This document shows positions 37,136-48,380 of a stretch of DNA of 64,000 nucleotides, piece by piece. The notes under the pieces are model-generated. The model saw nothing but the letters and a program-made list of their open reading frames with translations. It had not been told where the DNA came from and made no database searches. How positions within the stretch are numbered: position 1 is the first letter of the stretch; every line of letters begins with the position of its first letter. Position numbers and translations under genes: made by a program. The stretch is from Salvelinus alpinus. Its lineage: Eukaryota > Chordata > Actinopteri > Salmoniformes > Salmonidae. The DNA is taken from assembly GCF_045679555.1 (NCBI RefSeq), contig NC_092099.1, positions 14,956,076-15,020,075 of the forward strand, read 5' to 3'.

Positions 37136-38768
37136 TGCATGTCTGACAACTCCACAGATTGTCAGACTCCACTATTTACTTATCCCGCTTGTTTGCCTTG
37201 CACCGATTGACAAACGTAAAAAATATTTAACAATATATCGTAAACTAAACTTCTAAAGCATAGGCTATAGAACATGGGATAACAAATGTTTGTCAAATAT
37301 AACATATAGCAGTTATTTATCTGTTATAGAGACCTGCTATTTGAAAAACCTTCTGGAAGTCCAAACAGCCTCTGTTAATTCCGAACATGAGATACGTGCG
37401 TAAATGTACATTTTGCGTCTACTAATATGACCGCACACTTTACGCATTAGACCCGAAGGGAGTTCGAATTCAATTTATATGGTTCAAGATTATATTTGTT
37501 TTCAAATATTTCAAAGACAAACGTTTTATTTTACAGGATCATATTTCAACGATAAGTATAGGACATCATGGCATCTGTGCGCCACCTGTCTGCGCCCAAA
37601 AAGAAACATGCAAAAAAAAGACCAACACACACACACACAGCCTTCTTAACATTTTAGGCCACTACTCACCAGATTGAGGTGTATGCCTAAACGTCACTGC
37701 AATGAAAATTTGAGGATGAGAGGATGTCAGATCCTGAGAATTTTCTCTTCACCTTTTGGTTTTGGGCGTGGAGGTTATGATTGACATATACTACTACTGC
37801 CTGTAGCCCTCTGGGAGACGGTCATGGTAGGCTAGCGTCCTCGTGTGGTGGCAGAATATAGATTGTGATGATTTTCTCGTTGAAACGGGGATGCCTGAGA
37901 TAATTTATAGATTAAGTGATTAAGTGGGCTAGTGTAGGCCGACTGAACTACCAGTTTAGCGACCTCCAAAAAACGGCACCCACTTCGAACCCTATAGGCC
38001 TACTAGAACATGGAGGCGAGTTACCTACACGGAGAGGAACGGTAGAAGAGACAAGGATGTTGGGGGATACCACATCGCAGAAGCAGCTGGTTTGTCTCAA
38101 GCAAGTTTCTATCCCCATCTTGGTCAACATTTCTTGCGGCACTTGCAGGTCCTTTTCCAATACAAGATGGCAGCATGTTCGCCCTGATGGCCCACAGACA
38201 TTTACTGCACTTCATTGATTTTTTTGGATTCTTCAGTCAAATTTTATTGAATGCGTAAGCTATTTTAGCTCTGTAAACACATCTCAGCAATGTAAAAAAT
38301 AAACATGTCTTGTTTTCCCAGAGAACATGACTGAAGTATCAGCCTTTTCCTCTATTTGAAGTGACACCTATTCTGTCCTCTAAAATGTACATGAACATAT
38401 CTTCTACCCCCGTGAGAAGACTATTTAGACTATTTATACACTTTCACCAGGCAGCGTGACATGATCATGAGTGACATTGAGACAAGCATAAACATTGTGA
38501 TCTGTTGCTACAACTGCAGTCACCTTCATCGTGGTATAAGAAATATATCACAGTAATATAGTGGGTGGGTGGTACAGTACAAATTAAGAGTTTATTTCCA
38601 AAACGCTATATATATAAAAAAAAAGAACGTTTTTTTATCAGAAATGATTTCTTATGGGTACGTTCATGTGTGTGTAAAAGATTGCAAATGTTTTATTCAT
38701 AGATTTTAGATGTGTGTGAAATAATTGTTTTGTTGCAAAACGCTGTATATCCATTGTTTAGCTTGAAT
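37136..38768. other. dlx2 upstream flank, non-coding
   Basis: No gene was recognised. A short (AC)n run lies at about 37624-37641. An open frame at 37916-38218 has no recognisable domain. An itga6 exon, the usual neighbour beyond DLX2 in vertebrates, was not seen here or later in the window. Confidence 0.4.
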
Positions 38769-38769
38769 T

Positions 38770-38850
38770 GTTTTATTTATTTAACCCTTATTTTACCAGG
38801 TAAGTTGATTGAGAACACATTCTCATTTACAGCAATGACCTGGTTCCACC
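38770..38850 (-). repeat. Inverted LINE 3' tail fragment
   Basis: This is the inverse complement of the tail 'gcagttgtaaatgagaac' plus 'cctacctggttaaataaa' found at 56143-56200. It is a 3'-only LINE remnant. Confidence 0.7.
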
Positions 38851-39344
38851 CTAGAGTTCATGTGGTAGGAAACTCCTGGTTTCTCATTCCGGTTTGGGCC
38901 ACAACCCTCCGGCGACCGGTTCTTCTATACAGAACCATGAATATCTCTGAAACGGAACCAGATAGAGACTTCTCGTCTTTTTTATCCACTTAGGGGAAAT
39001 ACATATTACTGTATTGAATTATTATTTTAAACATTTTTTAAATATTGATGTCACAGATCTATCATTTGTTTATTAAAAAAAAGTAGTTATTTGTTGCATT
39101 TGACTGTGTTAAACCTAGCAGGTCTACTTATTTCTCTGAGAGTGAGGTGGATATATAGCATTTTGCAAAAAAACATGATTATTTATCTCTCTGAAATGAA
39201 ACCACCAAGTGATGGATTTTAAACAAATACATACATGTCATTGAACAATCCCATGCCATAATTAGATAGAGAGAAAACACACTAATCTCTTTCATAATTT
39301 CTTTAAACAACAAAAGCTAATTGACCAACATTTCTGAAAATGTA
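38851..39344. other. Short AT-rich spacer
   Basis: Nothing was recognised between the LINE tail and the Tc1 element that follows. Confidence 0.4.
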
Positions 39345-39711
39345 TACAGTGGGGCAAAAAAGTATTTAGTCAGCCACCAATTGTGCAAGTTCTCCCACTT
39401 AAAAAGATGAGAGAGGCCTGTAATTTTTATCATATGTACACTTCAACTATGACAGACAAAATGAGAAAAAAAATCCAGAAAATCACATTGTAGGATTTTT
39501 TATGAATTTATTAGCAAATTATGGTGGAAAATAAGTATTTGGTCACCTACAAACAAGCAAGATTTCTGGCTCTCACAGACCTGTAACTTCTTCTTTAAGA
39601 GGCTCCTCTGTCCTCCACTCGTTACCTGTATTAATGGCACCTGTTTGAACTTGTTATCAGTATAAAAGACACCTGTCCACAACTTCAAACAGTCACACTC
39701 CAAACTCCACT

Positions 39712-41135
39712 ATGGCCAAGACCAAAGAGCTGTCAAAGGACACCAGAAACAAAATTGTAGACCTGCACCAGGCTGGGAAGACTGAATCTGCAATAGGTAA
39801 GCAGCTTGGTTTGAAGAAATCAACTGTGGGAGCAATTATTAGGAAATGGAAGACATACAAGACCACTGATAATCTCCCTCGATCTGGGGCTCCACGCAAG
39901 ATCTCACCCCGTGGGGTCAAAATGATTACAAGAACGGTGAGCAAAAATCCCAGAGCCACACGGGGGGACCTAGTGAATGACCTGCAGAGAGCTGGGACCA
40001 AAGTTACAAAGCCTACCATCAGTAACACACTACACCGCCAGGGACTCAAATCCTGCAGTGCCAGACGTGTCCCCCTGCTTAATTAAGCCAGTACATGTCC
40101 AGGCCCGTCTGAAGTTTGCTAGAGAGCATTTGGATGATCCAGAAGAAGATTGGGAGAATGTCATATTGTCACATTCTGACCATAGTTCTTGTGTGTTTTG
40201 CTTGTTTTAGTGTTGGTCAGGACGTGAGCTGGGTGGGCATTCTATGTTGTGTGTCTAGTTTGTCTGTTTCTATGTTTGGCCTAATATGGTTCTCAATCAG
40301 AAGCAGGTGTTTTGTGTTGTCTCTGATTGGGAATCATATATAGGTGGCTTGTTTTGTGTTGGGGTTTGTGGGTGGTTGTTTCCTGTCTTTGTATTTTCTC
40401 TGCACCAGATAGGGCTGTATCGGTTTGCCACATTTTGTTATTTTGTATTTGTAAGTGTTCACTGTTTATCGTTTAATTAAACATGTTGAGCACTGGCTAC
40501 GCTGTGTGTTGGTCCAATCCCTGCTACACCTCCTCTTCTCGTGAAGAGGAGGAAGGCTGCCGTTACACATATGGTCAGATGAAACCAAAATATAACTTTT
40601 TGGTAAAAACTCAACTCGTCATGTTTGGAGGACAAAGAATGCTGAGTTGCATCCAAAGAACACCATACCTAATGTGAAGCATGGGGGTGGAAACATCATA
40701 CTTTGGGGCTGTTTTTCTGCAGGACGACTGATCCGTGTAAAGGAAAGAATGAATGGGGCCATGTATCATGAGATTTTGAGTGAAAACCTCCTTCCATCAG
40801 CAAGGGCATTGAAGATGAAACGTGGCTGGGTCTTTCAGCATGACAATGATCCCAAACACACCGCCCGGGCAACGAAGGAGTGGCTTCGTAAGAAGCATTT
40901 CAAGGTCCTGGAGTGGTCTAGCCAGTCTCCAGATCTCAACCCCATAGAAAATCTTTGGAGGGAGTTGAAAGTCCGTGTTGCCCAGCAACAGCCCCAAAAC
41001 ATCACTGCTCTAGAGGAGATCTGCATGGAGGAATGGGCCAAAATACCAGCAACAGTGTGTGAAAACCCTGTGAAGACTTACAGAAAACGTTTGACCTCTG
41101 TCATTGCCAACAAAGGGTATATAACAAAGTATTGA
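39712..41135 (+). pseudogene. Tc1-type transposase, family D, split by an LTR
   Basis: The frame begins [14 protein letters not shown] at 39712 and covers the HTH region and linker ([14 protein letters not shown]). It ends with a frameshift at about 40080, where 'taattaa' lies in the VPLLKP region. It resumes in another frame ([18 protein letters not shown]) until the LTR at 40167, two or three codons before the first catalytic Asp. After the LTR, 40568-41135 encodes the rest with [16 protein letters not shown] and NPIENLW, to the natural end NKGYITKY. All three catalytic residues are therefore still encoded, but in disrupted frames. Confidence 0.9.
40167..40567 (+). mobile_element. Solo LTR of an LTR retrotransposon
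   Basis: The insert begins TGTCAC and ends GTTACA. It is flanked by a perfect 5-bp duplication CATAT (40162-40166 and 40568-40572). An ATTAAA polyadenylation-type word lies near 40476. There is no internal coding region. A 5-bp duplication with TG...CA ends is the mark of integrase-mediated LTR insertion, and a single LTR is what recombination between two LTRs leaves behind. A Gypsy-type source is likely but not proven. Confidence 0.92.
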
Positions 41136-41353
41136 GATAAACTTTTGTTATTGACCAAATACTTATTTTCCACCATAATTTGCAAATAAATTCATAAAAA
41201 ATCCTACAATGTGATTTTCTGGATTCTATTTTCTCATTTTGTCTGTCATAGTTGAAGTGTACCTATGATGAAAATTACAGGCCTCTCTCATCTTTTTAAG
41301 TGGGAGAACTTGCACAATTGGTGGCTGACTAAATACTTTTTTGCCCTACTGTA

Positions 41354-42055
41354 TATAGCGTTTTGGAATGAAACTCTTCAAATCATTCTGTTCTTTTGAA
41401 GAGGGCACTCCACATCTCTATTACGAAATCATCTTGGTTGATTACATATAGGCCTATATGTCCTTTCAAAGACAACAACACCTGGCAAGCAACTCATATT
41501 GCTATACCATTTACTTCCTATCTGAGAACTGATGCAGGAGGACATTAAGACAGCAATAAGACAACAAATAATATTGTCAATCATTTTTATGCATTATTTT
41601 GGTTGTTCAGAGTGGCCCAAATATGCCCTCTAGGGGTCAGTATCATCTCATTTAGCCAACAGATTCTTGAAATAATGTCTTCTGTTTTATTGTAGACAGG
41701 CAGTCATACACATTCCAAATGCCCTTGATATAAAGAACACCCCATGTATCACAGCATTTCAAGTTGATATGAGACTATGTGGATATGATCATAAAAGTAA
41801 GGTTATGGCTATGTACAGTATATTATATGAGGTTCAGTAGAAACTGTATTGAGACTCCTTCTCTTGTTGCCCTTACCACAGTAACATGGAGATATGCTTG
41901 TGAAGAAATGAAACCCTGGAGCATACAGCAACAGTTGCAGTTCTTAATTTGTAAATCGGGAGGGAAAACAAAAAGTGAGCACGAGAAGGGGGTGACCCGA
42001 GGTACCGGAAAGCATAAGAAAAAAAAAAATACAAAAATGTTTATAATAAAGCATT
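41354..42055. other. Non-coding spacer before a LINE
   Basis: No gene was recognised. Part of it reads open into the following LINE frame, but there is no recognisable protein motif before about 42060. Confidence 0.4.
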
Positions 42056-43590
42056 GCATGAAAACTATTACAGACTACAAAGGGAAACCCAGATGCGAGC
42101 TGCCCAGTGACGCAAGCCTACCAAACGAGCTAAATTATTTTTATGCTCGCTTTGAGGCAAGCAACACTGAAGCATGCACAAGAGCACCAGCTGTTCTGGA
42201 TGACTGTGCGATAACGCTCTCGGTAGCCAATGTGAGCAAGAACTTTAAACAGGTCAACATTCACAAAGCCGCAGGGCCAGATGGATTACGAGGACGTGCA
42301 CTCAAAGCATGCACGGACCAACTGGCAAGGGGCTTCACTGGCATTTTCAACCTCTGAGTCTGTAATACCTACATGTTTCAAGCGGACCACCATAATCCAT
42401 GTGCTCAATGAAGCGAAGGTAACCTGCCTAAATAATTACCACGCCGTAGCACTCACGTCGGTAGCCATGAAGTGCTTTGAAAGGCTGGTCATGGCTCACA
42501 TCAACAGCATCCTCCTGGATACCCTAGACCCACTCCAATTTGCATACCGCCCCAACAGATCTACAGATGACGCAATCTCAATCTCACTCCACACTGCCCT
42601 TTCCCACCTGGACAAAAGGACCACCTATGTGAGAATGCTGTTCATTGACTACAACTCAGCGTTCAACACCATAGTGCCCACGAAGCTCATCACTAAGCTA
42701 AGGACCCTGGGACTAAACACCTCCCCTGCAACTGGATCCTGGTCTTCCTGACGGGCCGCCCACAGGTAAGGGTAAGGGTAAGGGTAGGCAACAACACGTC
42801 TGCCACGCTGATCCACAACACTGGGGCCCCTCAGGGATGTGTACTTAGTTCCCTCCTGTACTCCCGGTTCACCCACGACTGTGGGGCCAAACACGACTCC
42901 AACACCATCATTAAGTTTGCTGACGACACAACAGTGGTAGGCCTGATCACCAACAACAATGAGACAGCCTATAAGGAGGTCAGAGAACTGGCAGTGTGGT
43001 GCCAGGACAACAACCTCTCCCTCAATGTGAGCAAGACTAAGGAGCTGATCGTGGACTACAGGAAAAGGCGGGCCGAACAGGCCTCCATTAACATCAACGG
43101 GGATGTAGTGGAGCGGGTTGAGAGAATCAAGTTCCCTGGTGTCCACATCTCCAACGAACTATCATCGTCCAAACACACCAAGACAGTCGTGAAGAGAACA
43201 CGACAAAACCTTTTCCCTCTCAGGAGACTGAAAATATTTAGCATGGGTCCCCAGATCCTCAAAAAGTTCTATAGCTACACCATCGAGATAGTCCTGACCG
43301 GTTGCATCACCGCCTGGTATGGCAACTGCTCGGCATCTGACCGTAAGGCGCTACAGAGGGTAGTGCGTACGGCCCAGTACATCAATGGGGCCAAGCTTCC
43401 TGCAATCCAGGACCTATATAATAGGCGGTGTCAGAGAAAATACCATCAAATTGTCAGAGACTCCAATCACCCGAGTCATAGACTGTTTTCTCTGCAACCG
43501 CACGGCAAGCGGTACCAGAGCGCCAAGTCTAGGACCAAAAGGCTCCTTAACAGCTTCTACCCCCAAGCCATAAGACTGCTGAACAGTTGA
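42056..43590 (+). pseudogene. LINE reverse transcriptase, frameshifted
   Basis: RT motifs occur in order across shifted frames: [17 protein letters not shown] (finger region), then [15 protein letters not shown] and [15 protein letters not shown], then motif [13 protein letters not shown] near 42640-42675. After further lesions the catalytic FADD is at about 42918 ([11 protein letters not shown]). The C-terminal part is open from 42934 to 43590 ([20 protein letters not shown]...). A (GGTAAG)n expansion at 42765-42788 disrupts the region between motifs A and C. The copy cannot encode a working RT. Confidence 0.88.
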
Positions 43591-43945
43591 TCAAATGGCC
43601 ACCAGACTATTACATTGACCCCCCCCCCCCTCCATTCGTTTTGTACACTGCTGCTACTTGCTGTTTATTATCTATGCATAGTCACTTCACCCCTACCTAC
43701 ATGTACAAATTACCTCGACTAACCGGTACTCCCGCACATTGACTCTTTACCTGTATATAGCCTCGTTATTGTGTTACTTTTTATTATTTTGTATTTTTTA
43801 CTTTAGTTAATTTGGTAAATATTTTCTTAACCCTTCTTGAACTGCACTGTTGGTTAAAGGCTTGTAAGTAAGCATTTCACGGTAAGGTCTACACTTGTTG
43901 TATTCGGCGCATGTGACAAATACAGTTTGATTTGATTTGAATATC
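42056..43945 (+). mobile_element. 5'-truncated LINE (Jockey/CR1/L2-type), plus strand
   Basis: The element starts within the reverse-transcriptase ORF (ITDYKGKPRCELPSDASLPNELNYFYARFEASN), without the endonuclease domain. It ends with the tail 'gtaagtaagcatttcacgg' and a short (TTTGA)n run at about 43931-43945. A C-run sits at 43619-43630 after the ORF stop. An inverted, further truncated copy of the same tail lies at 50055-50215. Confidence 0.9.
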
Positions 43946-43954
43946 GTCACATTT

Positions 43955-46606
43955 TTATTATTTATTTAACTCGGCAAGTCAGTTAAGAACAAATTCTTAT
44001 TTACAATGATGGCCTACCACTTTGGGGACCTGTAACATAATGTGACTGGAAGAACGGGTATTGTATGTGGAGGATGAGGGCTGCAGTAGATATCTCAGAT
44101 ATGGGGGAGTGAGGCCTAAGAGGGTTTTATAAATAAGCATCAACCATTGGGTCTTGTGACGGGTATACAGAGATGACCAATTTACAGAGGAGTATAGAGT
44201 GCAGTGATGCCTCCTATAAGGAGCATTGGTGGCAAATCTGATGGCCGAATGGTAAAGACCATCTTGCCGCTCGAGAGCACCCTTACCTGCTGATCTATGC
44301 ATTTTGTCTCTGTAATCTATATGGGAAGGATGGTCATCTGAATCAGGGTTAGTTTTGCAGCTGGGGTGAAAGAGGAGCGTTACGATAGAGGAAACCAAGT
44401 CTAGATTTAACTTTAGCCTGCAGCTTTGATATGTGCTTGTATGAGGTGACTACCTCAAGCTCTAAACCCTCAGAAGTAGTAATCACACCTGTGGGGAGAG
44501 GGGCCTTCTTCTTACCAAACCACATTACCTTTGTTTTGGAGTTGTTCAGAACAAGGTTAATGGTAGAGAAAGCTTGTTGGACACTAAGAAAGCTTTGTTG
44601 TAGAGCATTTAACACAAAATCCAGAGAGGGGCCAGCTGAGTATAAGACTGTATCATCTGCATATAAATGGATGAGAGAGCTTCCTACTGTCTGAGCTATG
44701 TTGTTGATGTAAATTGAGAAGAGCCTAGGATTGAGCCTTGGGGTACTCCCTTGGTGACAGGCAGTGGTTGAGACAGCAGATTTTCTGACTTTATACACTG
44801 CACTCTTTGAGAGAGGTAGTTAGCAAACCAGGCCAAAGACCCCTCAGAGACACCAGTATTCCTTAGCTGGGCCACAAGAATGGAATAGTCTACCGTATCA
44901 AAGGCTTTGGCCAAGTCAATAAAAATAGCAGCACGACATTGCTTAGAATCAAGGGCAATGGTGACATCACTGAGGACCTTTAAGGTTGCAGTGACACATA
45001 CATAACCTGAGCGGAAACCAGATTACATACCAGAGAGAATACTATAGACATCAAGAAAGCCAGTCAGTTGATTATTGACAGGTCTTTCCAACACTTTTAA
45101 TAAACAGGGCAAAATAGAAATAGGCCTATAACAGTTAGGATCAGCTTGATCTCCCCATTTAAATAAAGGACAAATCGTGGCTTCCTTCCAAGCAATGGGA
45201 ACTTCCCCAGAAAGGAGAGACAGGTTAAAAAGGTTGGAGATAGGCTTGGTGATGATAGGGGCAGCAACCTTAATGAAGAAAGGGTCTATCTAACCCAGAT
45301 GTTTTTTGGGGTCAAGTTTCAGGAACTCTTCTAGCACCTCAGACTCAGTGACTGCCTGCAGGGAGAAACTTTGTAGCAGGGGGGCAGGGGGAAAAGCATC
45401 GTGGATAGTCGCATTAAAAGGGGTGGGAGATGAGGAAATGTTGGACGGGCAAGGAGGCATGGCTGAGTCAAATAGGAATCCTGACTTAATGAAGTGGTGA
45501 TTAAAGAGCTCAGCTATGTGGTTCTTGTCAGTAACAACCACATCATTTAAGCGACATGGGCAGCTGTGAGGAGGGTTTTTCTCCAGGTCTTTAACCGTAT
45601 TCCAGAACTTCTTGGTGTTAGACCCACAGAGAGAGAACTGCTCCTTAAAGTAACTAACTTCGGCCTTCCGGATAGCCTGAGTGCACTTATTTCTCATTTG
45701 CCTGAACGAGAGCCAGTCAGCCTGAGCATGCGTGTGCCGAGCCTTTCGCCAAATGCAATTCTTGAGGTGGAGTAACTCTGCAAGATCATGGTGGAACCAG
45801 GGGCTGAATCTGTTTTTAATTCTCATTTTCTGTATGGGGGTGTGTTTGTTAACAATACCACTGAAAATATAAAAAAGAAGGTCCAACGTCTTCAACAGAG
45901 GGGATCAAGCTGATTATATACCAATTTACAGAGGCCAGGTCATAAGAGAAGGCTTGCTCATTCAAGTTTTTTAGCAACGTCTATGACAAATCAGGACAGG
46001 TCGTTTCACTGAGTAGCCATTATGAACACAGGCTGTAAAACAGTGATCACTAAGGTCATTACAGAAAACCCCAGACTGATTCCTATCAGGATTATTTGTG
46101 AGAATAACATCAAGAAGAGTAGCCTTTTCTTGGTGTTTGGAGTCATACCTTGTGGAATTGGTAATAATCTGAGAAAGATTTAGGGAGTCCCGTTGCTTTA
46201 GGACTTGATCAGGTGGTTTAAGCATGTCCCACTTTAGGTCACCTAGCAGGACAAATTCAGACTTAGTGTAAGGGGCCAGGAGAGAGCTTAGGGCAGGTAG
46301 AGTACATGCTGGTGCTGATGGAGTACGATAGCACCCAGAAACAGTCAACAAAGAGCTATTTGAAAGTTTAATACTTAAAACCAGCAAATCAAATTGTTTG
46401 GGGACAGACTTGGTGGAGACAAACGAGCATTGAAGGTGATCCTTGGTAACGATTGTCACTCCCCCACCTTTGGAACATCTGTCTTGCCGAAAAAGGTTAT
46501 AACCAGAAAGGTTAACATCAGTATTCCAAACACTCTTCTTTAACCACGTCTCAGTGGTTAAGGAATGCACATTTGCATAGTGCAGGGTTTTCTGAAATCT
46601 GTCCAA
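43955..46606 (-). mobile_element. LINE related to the HpaI SINE partner (RSg-1-like), minus strand
   Basis: Read on the minus strand, it ends at about 43957 with the tail 'gttcttaactgacttgcc' then 'gagttaaataaa'. The HpaI SINE at 33957-34131 carries the same tail. Endonuclease and reverse-transcriptase domains are recognisable over 2.6 kb. The 5' border near 46606 lies inside the endonuclease domain, so the copy is truncated. Naming it RSg-1-like is inference from the tail. Confidence 0.85.
43997..46606 (-). pseudogene. LINE ORF2 remnant: endonuclease plus reverse transcriptase
   Basis: The endonuclease part (46606-45971) shows FVLLGDLKWDM, LLDVILTNNP and the end motif LSDHCF. A linker ORF (45895-45290) carries NRFSPWFHHDLAELLHLKN. 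The RT part follows in broken frames: ISILPCLLKV, an in-frame stop before SGFRSG, motif A FIDLAKAFDTVD, KGVPQGSILG, and the catalytic YADD (LIHLYADDTVLYSAG, near 44665). The C-terminal segment ends at about 43997. Several stops and frameshifts make it non-functional. Confidence 0.88.
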
Positions 46607-46610
46607 GGGG

Positions 46611-46690
46611 TGGGCGTTTTGGTTTTTGCACTTATCATCAAGCTTTGATTATTTGAATCAGCTGTGTAGTGCTAGGGGAAAAACCAAAAC
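46611..46690. repeat. Short MITE-like inverted repeat
   Basis: The left end 'gttttggtttttgc' and the right end 'ggaaaaaccaaaac' are inverted copies enclosing 'gaatcagctgtgtagtgcta'. It abuts the 5' end of the LINE. The family is unnamed here. Confidence 0.55.
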
Positions 46691-46761
46691 TACTTTGGCA
46701 CTGTCAAACAGATAATCTGAGATCAAATAAAACGACATTGTCTTGAATCCATAGCCTAGGC

Positions 46762-46951
46762 CAGAGGTGTCAAACAAATTCCATGGAGGCCGAGTGTCTG
46801 CTGGCTTTTAGTTTTTCCTTTCAATTAAGACCTAGACAACCAGGTGAGGGGAGTTCCTTACTAATTAGTAACCTTAAATCGTCAGTCATGTACAAGGAAG
46901 GAGCGAAAACCAGCAGTCACTCGGCCCTCTGCAGAATGAGTTGGACACGTG
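46762..46951. mobile_element. 190-bp hAT-type MITE with 8-bp target duplication
   Basis: The ends are 'cagaggtgtcaaac' and the inverse form 'gttggacacgtg'. The arms fold back over most of their length: 'ccatggaggccgagtgtctg' pairs with 'cactcggccctctgcag'. Flanks are the perfect 8-bp repeat GCCTAGGC at 46754-46761 and 46952-46959. The target is itself palindromic. An 8-bp duplication and CAG...CTG-like tips fit the hAT superfamily. Confidence 0.88.
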
Positions 46952-47009
46952 GCCTAGGCCTGGGCATGTGGAGAAATATTGTAGGCTACAATATGAGAAG
47001 GCAATGACT

Positions 47010-47350
47010 TAGGACATTGAACTCGTCATTGCATCTGGTTGGCAAGCATGTGAATGTTTTGTGTCTGGAGTGTATGGTCGATGAAACGGTGGAGCTTGTG
47101 TTGTTATATTGTAAGTATGTTGAAGAGAGGGAAAGATTGAAGTGTAGGGTCATTGAAGTTGGACGGGGATGGGGGGTTTGGAAGGGATTTGGGGGATGGG
47201 GGAAGGTCTATTAGAAGTTAGTAGGGCTCTTTTATATTTTCTCAGAAGTAGTGAGTGAGTTAGGTAGGATTTAGACATTTTGTAAACTGAGATTGACCAC
47301 ACACTCCAGCACAGTAGGTGGCGGCATGCACCTTTAACGTTTGTTTGCAG
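47010..47350 (+). repeat. 3' end of another LINE, zinc-knuckle terminus
   Basis: An open frame at 47017-47214 encodes CLECMVDETVELVLLYCKYVEERE, resembling the C-terminal Cys/His motif following the RT in many non-LTR elements. It is followed by 'cagtaggtggcggcatgca', a typical 3' UTR word of such elements in fish. No RT core is present. Confidence 0.6.
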
Positions 47351-48088
47351 ACCGCCATTATATTATAGAAGAATGAGAGAAAAAAAGAAGGTAGTCCTAA
47401 AAATGCTTTCTATTTTCACTGTACCACAAGTTTCTTACCACAAATCTCCCTCTTTCAACTCGAATGAACTTTGATCGCTTTTAGTATAATTTTTGTACAG
47501 CAAAAAGTGACAATTATTTTTCATGCCACGAGATGTACTGGATGCCAAATAGGTTCCAGAACGAAGCAGTCCAAAACGGAGAGGTGCCGGGGAAACAAGG
47601 TTGCCATGTTCACGGTTTTTCTGAAAATTGGGGTACTTTGAAAACGATGTCCTGGGTGAAAATGTATTGTTCACAAGTTGCAGATTTTTGGGCTACTTCT
47701 AAGTTGCATCGCAGCCGCCATGGCATTTCTCTTAAAAAACCGAACATATATTTCACTGTGACCTGCTGCTGCTGACTATCAGGCAGTGCGGCAGGCTGTT
47801 GCTGAGTGAGTGAGTGGTGTGTGTGCTGAGAGAGCACTGCGGCATGCAGTTTTGTCTCCTATTGGCTGAGTCAGGTGAGTGACAGGAGACTAAGCAGCAC
47901 ACGCACACGTCCTGACAACTTTTTACCAGTTGTAGGTAGGATATTTAACTTAGCTGTTTAGCTATTTAACCCCCTTGTGCCTTATTGCTTCATCATAGTA
48001 GTCAAACGAGTCAAATCGACATCCATTGATGGAAAAGGATCTGGCGAGTTCAATGATGGCAAATTATATTTTCTCTTGTAACATACTG
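47351..48088. other. Non-coding stretch, possibly repeat-derived
   Basis: Open frames on both strands overlap around 47435-47837 without any domain signature. The wording suggests a decayed repeat, but no terminal structure is visible. Confidence 0.3.
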
Positions 48089-48380
48089 GTGGCTTGCGAG
48101 TGGTGCAGGGGCAGAGGCGTCACTACAGACCCTGGTTCGATCCTGGGCTGTATCACAACCGGCCGTGATTGGGAGTGCCATAGGGCTCCCGAGTGGCGCA
48201 GGGGTCTAAGGCACTGCATCACAGTGCAAGAGGTGTCACTACAGTCCTTGGTTCACATCCAGCTGTGATTGGGGGTCCCGTAGGGCAGTGCACAATTGGC
48301 CCAGTGTTGCTGGGGTAGGCAGTCATTGTAAATAAGAATTTGTTCTTAACTGACTTGCCTAGTTAAAGGTTAAATAAAAC
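48089..48380 (+). mobile_element. Two-headed tRNA-derived SINE (tandem dimer)
   Basis: A first tRNA-like head (about 48091-48178) has a B box GGTTCGATCCT at 48134-48144 but lacks about 24 bases after its A-box region. It is fused at 'ccatagg' to a second head starting 'gctcccgagtggcgcag' at 48185, whose B box is changed to GGTTCACATCC (48250-48260). One shared tail follows: 'gttcttaactgacttgcct' then 'agttaaaggttaaataaaac'. The head type differs from HpaI, while the tail is the same LINE-derived one. Confidence 0.85.

Larger units (their letters stand above)
39347..41351 (+). mobile_element. Tc1-like transposon, family D, interrupted by a solo LTR
   Basis: The left repeat 'cagtggggcaaaaaagtatt' starts at 39347 and the right one ends at 41351. 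TA lies at 39345-39346 and 41352-41353. The tips differ by one base (cagtgggg against cagtaggg). Removing the 401-bp LTR and one copy of its 5-bp duplication gives a 1.6-kb element of normal size. Confidence 0.95.

Noticed and set aside
42765-42788. Telomere-like GGTAAG run
   Set aside because: The unit is not the vertebrate telomere hexamer and lies inside a LINE coding region.
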